A DNA stretch of 64,000 bases from CAIQJJ01 sp964606085 (lineage in GTDB: Bacteria; Chloroflexota; Anaerolineae; Anaerolineales; UBA4823). Position 1 is the stretch's first letter; each line of letters begins with the position of its first letter. The translations under genes and the position numbers were made by a program. Below are positions 60,900 through 64,000 of this stretch, piece by piece. The stretch spans positions 14,399 through 78,398 of the forward strand of contig CAZSFD010000013.1 of NCBI GenBank assembly GCA_964606085.1, read 5' to 3'. The notes below the pieces were generated by a model. The model ran no database searches and was not told the origin of the DNA. It was given only the letters and a program-made list of their open reading frames with translations.

Positions 60900-61898
60900 A
60901 TGAACATCGAAGAAATAGCCAGGCTCAGCGGAGTTTCACGTTCTACGGTTTCCCGGGTACTCAATGATGATCCCCGGGTGCACGAACTCACTCGCCAACG
61001 CGTCCATGCCGTCATTGAGCGCTTCAATTATCAGCCCAACCTGGCCGCCAGACGCCTGGCTGGCGGACGAACCCACATTTTGGGCATGGTCATCCCCATG
61101 GGGGTTGGCCGTTTATTTGCCGATAACTTTCTGATGTCATTAACGCAAAACATCGCCCTGGCCTGTAATCGTTTCAACCATTCCTTGATGATGTGGGTTG
61201 CCGACCCCGATTATGAGCGCCGCACAATCCACCAGGTATTGTCGAATAAATTCTTGGATGGCGTGATTGTGGCATCTTCTTTGCTCGAAGACCCCTTACT
61301 CGAAGTCCTCTCTACCGAAAGCGTTCCTTTCATCGTGATAGGCCGTCACCATACCCAGGTCAGTTATATTGATGTTGACAATATCACCAGTTCTGCGCAG
61401 GTGGTGGCATACTTGTTTCGTTTGGGCTATCATCGCATTGCCACCATTGCTGGCCCACACAACATGATTGCCGGGGAAGACCGTTTGAAGGGGTATAAGG
61501 CCGGGCTTGAGCAATGCGCCATTCCATTTGATCCAGAATTGGTTGCCGAGGGGGATTTCACCGAAGAAAGTGGCTATCAGGCCATGCTGCGTTTGCTGGC
61601 CGTGGGCCCTCAGGCGGTTTTTGCCGCCAGTGATAGCATGGCCTTTGGTGCGCTGCGGGCGCTGCAAGAACGTGGATTGCGTGTGCCGGATGATGTCGCT
61701 GTGGTGGGTTTCGACGATGTGCCTGCTGCTGCAAACGCCCATCCGCCTCTGACAACGGTGCGACAACCCGTTCAGCGGATGGGGGATGTGGCAGCGGAGA
61801 CCTTGATCACCCTGATCGAAAACCCGAACATACCGCTGCGACAGATTGTCTTGCCCACGGAATTGGTCATCCGGGCTACCTGTTGCCCGGCGTTTTAA
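60900..61898 (+). CDS. LacI-family transcriptional regulator, CelR-like
   Basis: 332 residues. The N-terminal HTH and hinge (IEEIARLSGVSRSTVSRVLN, YQPNLAARRLAGGRTHILG) precede a periplasmic-binding-protein-like sensor core (about 62-330). With a TGGGAGCGCTCCCA site in its own promoter and a sugar or peptide family solute-binding protein downstream, it probably senses a beta-glucoside such as cellobiose. ATG 60900 was chosen since an earlier frame start crosses the operator and promoter. Confidence 0.93.
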   Translation: MNIEEIARLSGVSRSTVSRVLNDDPRVHELTRQRVHAVIERFNYQPNLAARRLAGGRTHILGMVIPMGVGRLFADNFLMSLTQNIALACNRFNHSLMMWVADPDYERRTIHQVLSNKFLDGVIVASSLLEDPLLEVLSTESVPFIVIGRHHTQVSYIDVDNITSSAQVVAYLFRLGYHRIATIAGPHNMIAGEDRLKGYKAGLEQCAIPFDPELVAEGDFTEESGYQAMLRLLAVGPQAVFAASDSMAFGALRALQERGLRVPDDVAVVGFDDVPAAANAHPPLTTVRQPVQRMGDVAAETLITLIENPNIPLRQIVLPTELVIRATCCPAF

Positions 61899-61999
61899 CC
61901 CGAAAGGAGGCCGCCAGAAATCAATCGTTCATACAATATCCCCCCCTCAACCCAAACCAACGATTTCGAACAATTCTCAAGGAAGGAGATTTTTGAACT

Positions 62000-63955
62000 A
62001 TGAAACGCAACAGCGCGGTTCTGTTTAGCATTTTGGTGGTGATCGGCCTGATCCTGTCAGCCTGCGCCACCCCCACCCCTCAGATCATCAAGGAAACTGT
62101 GGTGGTCGAGAACACCGTCGTCGAAACCCAGGTCGTCGAGAAGACCGTAGTGGAGACCCAGGTGGTCGAAAAGAAGGTCGTCGAGACCCAGATCGTCGAA
62201 GTTGCTGCGCCGACCGCAGTGCCCGATGAGAACACCCTGCCCCGCAACGAAACGATGTATTTCAATGGCAACCAGTGGGGCACCATTGCCTGCTGGAACC
62301 CCTATGGTTCGAACTGCAATAACTGGGTTCTTGGCCAGGGGGATCACGCCCGCGTGCTCGTGTTTGAAACCCCCTATCTCTACAACATGCTTGATGGCAA
62401 GCAGTATCCGTTGCTGGCCGATGGTGATTACACCTGGAACGACGCCCGCACCGAACTGACCTTCAAGATCAAAGCTGCCGCCAAGTGGAGCGATGGCACC
62501 CCGGTGACCGCTGAAGACGTTGCCTACACCTGGGCCACCCATGTTAAATACAACACCCCCACCGGCACGGGCAACACCCCGTACATCGAAAACGTCGAAG
62601 CCGTTGACGCCCAGACCGTGGTGGTGAAAGCCAAATTGGACGAGAATGGCAAAGCGCTCAACCCATTAGTTGTAGCGGCCTACGTGAGCAGCAACTACGT
62701 TCTCCAAAAGGCGTGGACGATGGCCCTGGAAGAGCGCGTCGGTGGCGATGAAGTGGCCCTGAAAGCCGATGTGGGTGAAGATGTGGTTGCCTCTGGCCCC
62801 TACAAGAAATTCTTCGCCGATGAGACCAAGGTCGTCCTCGTTCGCGATGACAACTATTGGGGTCAGGACGCCTCCATGTGGGGCAAGCTGCCCGCTCCGA
62901 AGTACCTGGTACACCCGATCTTCAAAGATAACGCCGCCGGTTCTGTCGCTTTGGCCAAAGGTGAAGTGGATGTCAGCCAGCAGTTCAATTCCAACATTCA
63001 AACGTTGTGGCTCAACTACGGCCTGCCCATTTCTACCTACCTGCCCGAGGCCCCCTATGGCATTGGCGCCAGCCTGCCCACCGCCTTTTACAACCTCAAC
63101 TCCTATGGTTTGAACAAAGTTGAGGTTCGCAAGGCTATCGCCATGGCCGTAGATTACGATACGATTGTCGCCAACGCCATGACCAACCAATCGGCCACCT
63201 TCACCCAGGTTCCCCGCTCGCTGATGAACCCCACCCCCGGTGAACAGGCCATGTATGATCACGATGCCGTGAAAGACCTGCAGTGGGCCGGCAAAGACAT
63301 CGAAGGCGCCAAGGCCCTGCTCGATTCCGCCGGCATCAAGGATACCGATGGTGATGGTTGGCGCGAACTGGATGGCAAGAAACTGTCTTATGTGGCCCTC
63401 TGCCCGAATGGCTGGTCTGACTGGCAAGCCGCCATCGAAGTGGTCGCCGCGGCTGGTAAAGAGATCGGCATCGAAATCACCACCAATTTCCCCGAATGGT
63501 CGGTTTACCAGACTGTCGTCACCAAATCTGACGCTCCGCTGCCCGAAGGCTACGACATCTTCATGATGTGGTCGGCTGGCGCTGGCCCCACCATGCCGTG
63601 GGGTCGCATCCGCAACCTGATCGGCTCCGAGTGGGTCGGCCTGGCCAGCAACTGGAGCGGCAACTGGGGTCAGTATGTCAATCCGCGTGTTGACGAACTG
63701 ATCGCCGCCATCCCGGCGGAATCAGACGAAGCCAAGTTGAAGGAAATGTACACCGAGCTGGTGAAAATTTACCTGACCGACGTGCCTTCCTTCACCCTGA
63801 TGTACCGCCCGCAGTCGTTCCACGCCGTGAACGAGACAGTTTGGACCAACTTCCCCCACCAGGATGATGGCACCAACCCGCCCGTCCCGCCGCTGGACTG
63901 CCAGGATGGTTGGGGTATCGCCTGCCTCTACAATGTGACCCTGGTCAACCCGTAA
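62000..63955 (+). CDS. ABC transporter solute-binding lipoprotein, family 5 (peptide/oligosaccharide)
   Basis: 651 residues. A lipoprotein signal with lipobox LILSAC (Cys near residue 21), a stalk of about 45 residues built of VVE-T/K-x-V-V repeats, and a family 5 binding domain (DppA/OppA/CbpA type) with KAAAKWSDGTPVTAEDVAYTW and ALLDSAGIKDTDGDGW. Family 5 includes peptide and cellobiose or mannan oligosaccharide binders; the LacI operator upstream favours oligosaccharides here. SD AGGAG is present before the ATG. Permease and ATPase genes must lie beyond the window end. Confidence 0.9.
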   Translation: MKRNSAVLFSILVVIGLILSACATPTPQIIKETVVVENTVVETQVVEKTVVETQVVEKKVVETQIVEVAAPTAVPDENTLPRNETMYFNGNQWGTIACWNPYGSNCNNWVLGQGDHARVLVFETPYLYNMLDGKQYPLLADGDYTWNDARTELTFKIKAAAKWSDGTPVTAEDVAYTWATHVKYNTPTGTGNTPYIENVEAVDAQTVVVKAKLDENGKALNPLVVAAYVSSNYVLQKAWTMALEERVGGDEVALKADVGEDVVASGPYKKFFADETKVVLVRDDNYWGQDASMWGKLPAPKYLVHPIFKDNAAGSVALAKGEVDVSQQFNSNIQTLWLNYGLPISTYLPEAPYGIGASLPTAFYNLNSYGLNKVEVRKAIAMAVDYDTIVANAMTNQSATFTQVPRSLMNPTPGEQAMYDHDAVKDLQWAGKDIEGAKALLDSAGIKDTDGDGWRELDGKKLSYVALCPNGWSDWQAAIEVVAAAGKEIGIEITTNFPEWSVYQTVVTKSDAPLPEGYDIFMMWSAGAGPTMPWGRIRNLIGSEWVGLASNWSGNWGQYVNPRVDELIAAIPAESDEAKLKEMYTELVKIYLTDVPSFTLMYRPQSFHAVNETVWTNFPHQDDGTNPPVPPLDCQDGWGIACLYNVTLVNP

Positions 63956-63973
63956 CCTGACCAAAATGAACCA

Positions 63974-64000
63974 CCATGTTCGATGCAAGCCCGAACATGG
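63974..64000 (+). terminator. Hairpin after the solute-binding gene, cut by the window edge
   Basis: CCATGTTCG pairs with CGAACATGG around a 9-nt loop. The following bases are outside the window, so terminator status is uncertain. In such operons a hairpin after the binding-protein gene often reduces downstream expression. Confidence 0.5.

Overview
The window reads as chromosomal DNA of a Chloroflexota bacterium, most likely Anaerolineae-like. This is inferred from style, not from a marker gene: a Gram-positive-type LexA box at recA, family 5 solute-binding lipoproteins with a Val-Val-Glu-rich stalk, many sensor kinases, XRE-XRE and zinc-ribbon membrane proteins, and several genes whose start codon lies 6-10 nt after an extended -10 element (leaderless mRNAs). 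No outer-membrane biogenesis genes, rRNA, tRNA or phage cluster was seen.

Layout. 1-6060: end of a RidA gene, recA, a uracil permease with a hairpin-rich leader, then dihydroorotase and aspartate carbamoyltransferase (both resembling the eukaryotic CAD domains and in the CAD order) with a BrnT/BrnA-like toxin-antitoxin pair on the other strand between them. 6162-15018: a GAF-rich sensor kinase, a four-subunit 2-oxoacid:ferredoxin oxidoreductase operon, then tdk-hpt-cca. 15039-22050 (minus): a zinc-ribbon membrane protein, a class A penicillin-binding protein, a MaoC-like hydratase, and a PII-like protein overlapping a CPA2 antiporter. 22086-25102: a glycosidase-like protein and two tandem c-di-AMP-receptor (DarA-like) proteins. 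25259-33169: a signalling block with a zinc ribbon-MshEN-histidine kinase, a GAF kinase, a response regulator, an orphan CpaF ATPase, a double-XRE regulator, TPR, GNAT and lipase genes. 33269-42346: DsbA-like protein, KdgK, RuvX, two membrane proteins, a decayed UPF0175/DUF3368 toxin-antitoxin remnant, alaS and an MscL with a zinc ribbon. 42490-49358: surface polysaccharide-type membrane proteins, a DUF1638 operon and a small duplicated-domain protein. 58350-64000: ftsK, a LacI regulator with a CelR-type operator, and a solute-binding lipoprotein.

The most interesting region is 49398-58176: four co-directional minus-strand genes encoding a C39-like cysteine peptidase with four SH3 domains and no signal peptide, a TIR-transmembrane-WD40 protein, a tandem SLATT-like 2TM protein, and a deoxyribosyltransferase-like/TPR/SLOG-like protein. 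These are domains known from nucleotide-centred bacterial conflict and immune systems. The combination looks like an uncharacterised immunity or stress-suicide module. This is inference from domain content and gene order.

The intergenic regions hold at least five families of palindromic repeats. Three have two or three copies within the window, and two are large single-copy palindromes.
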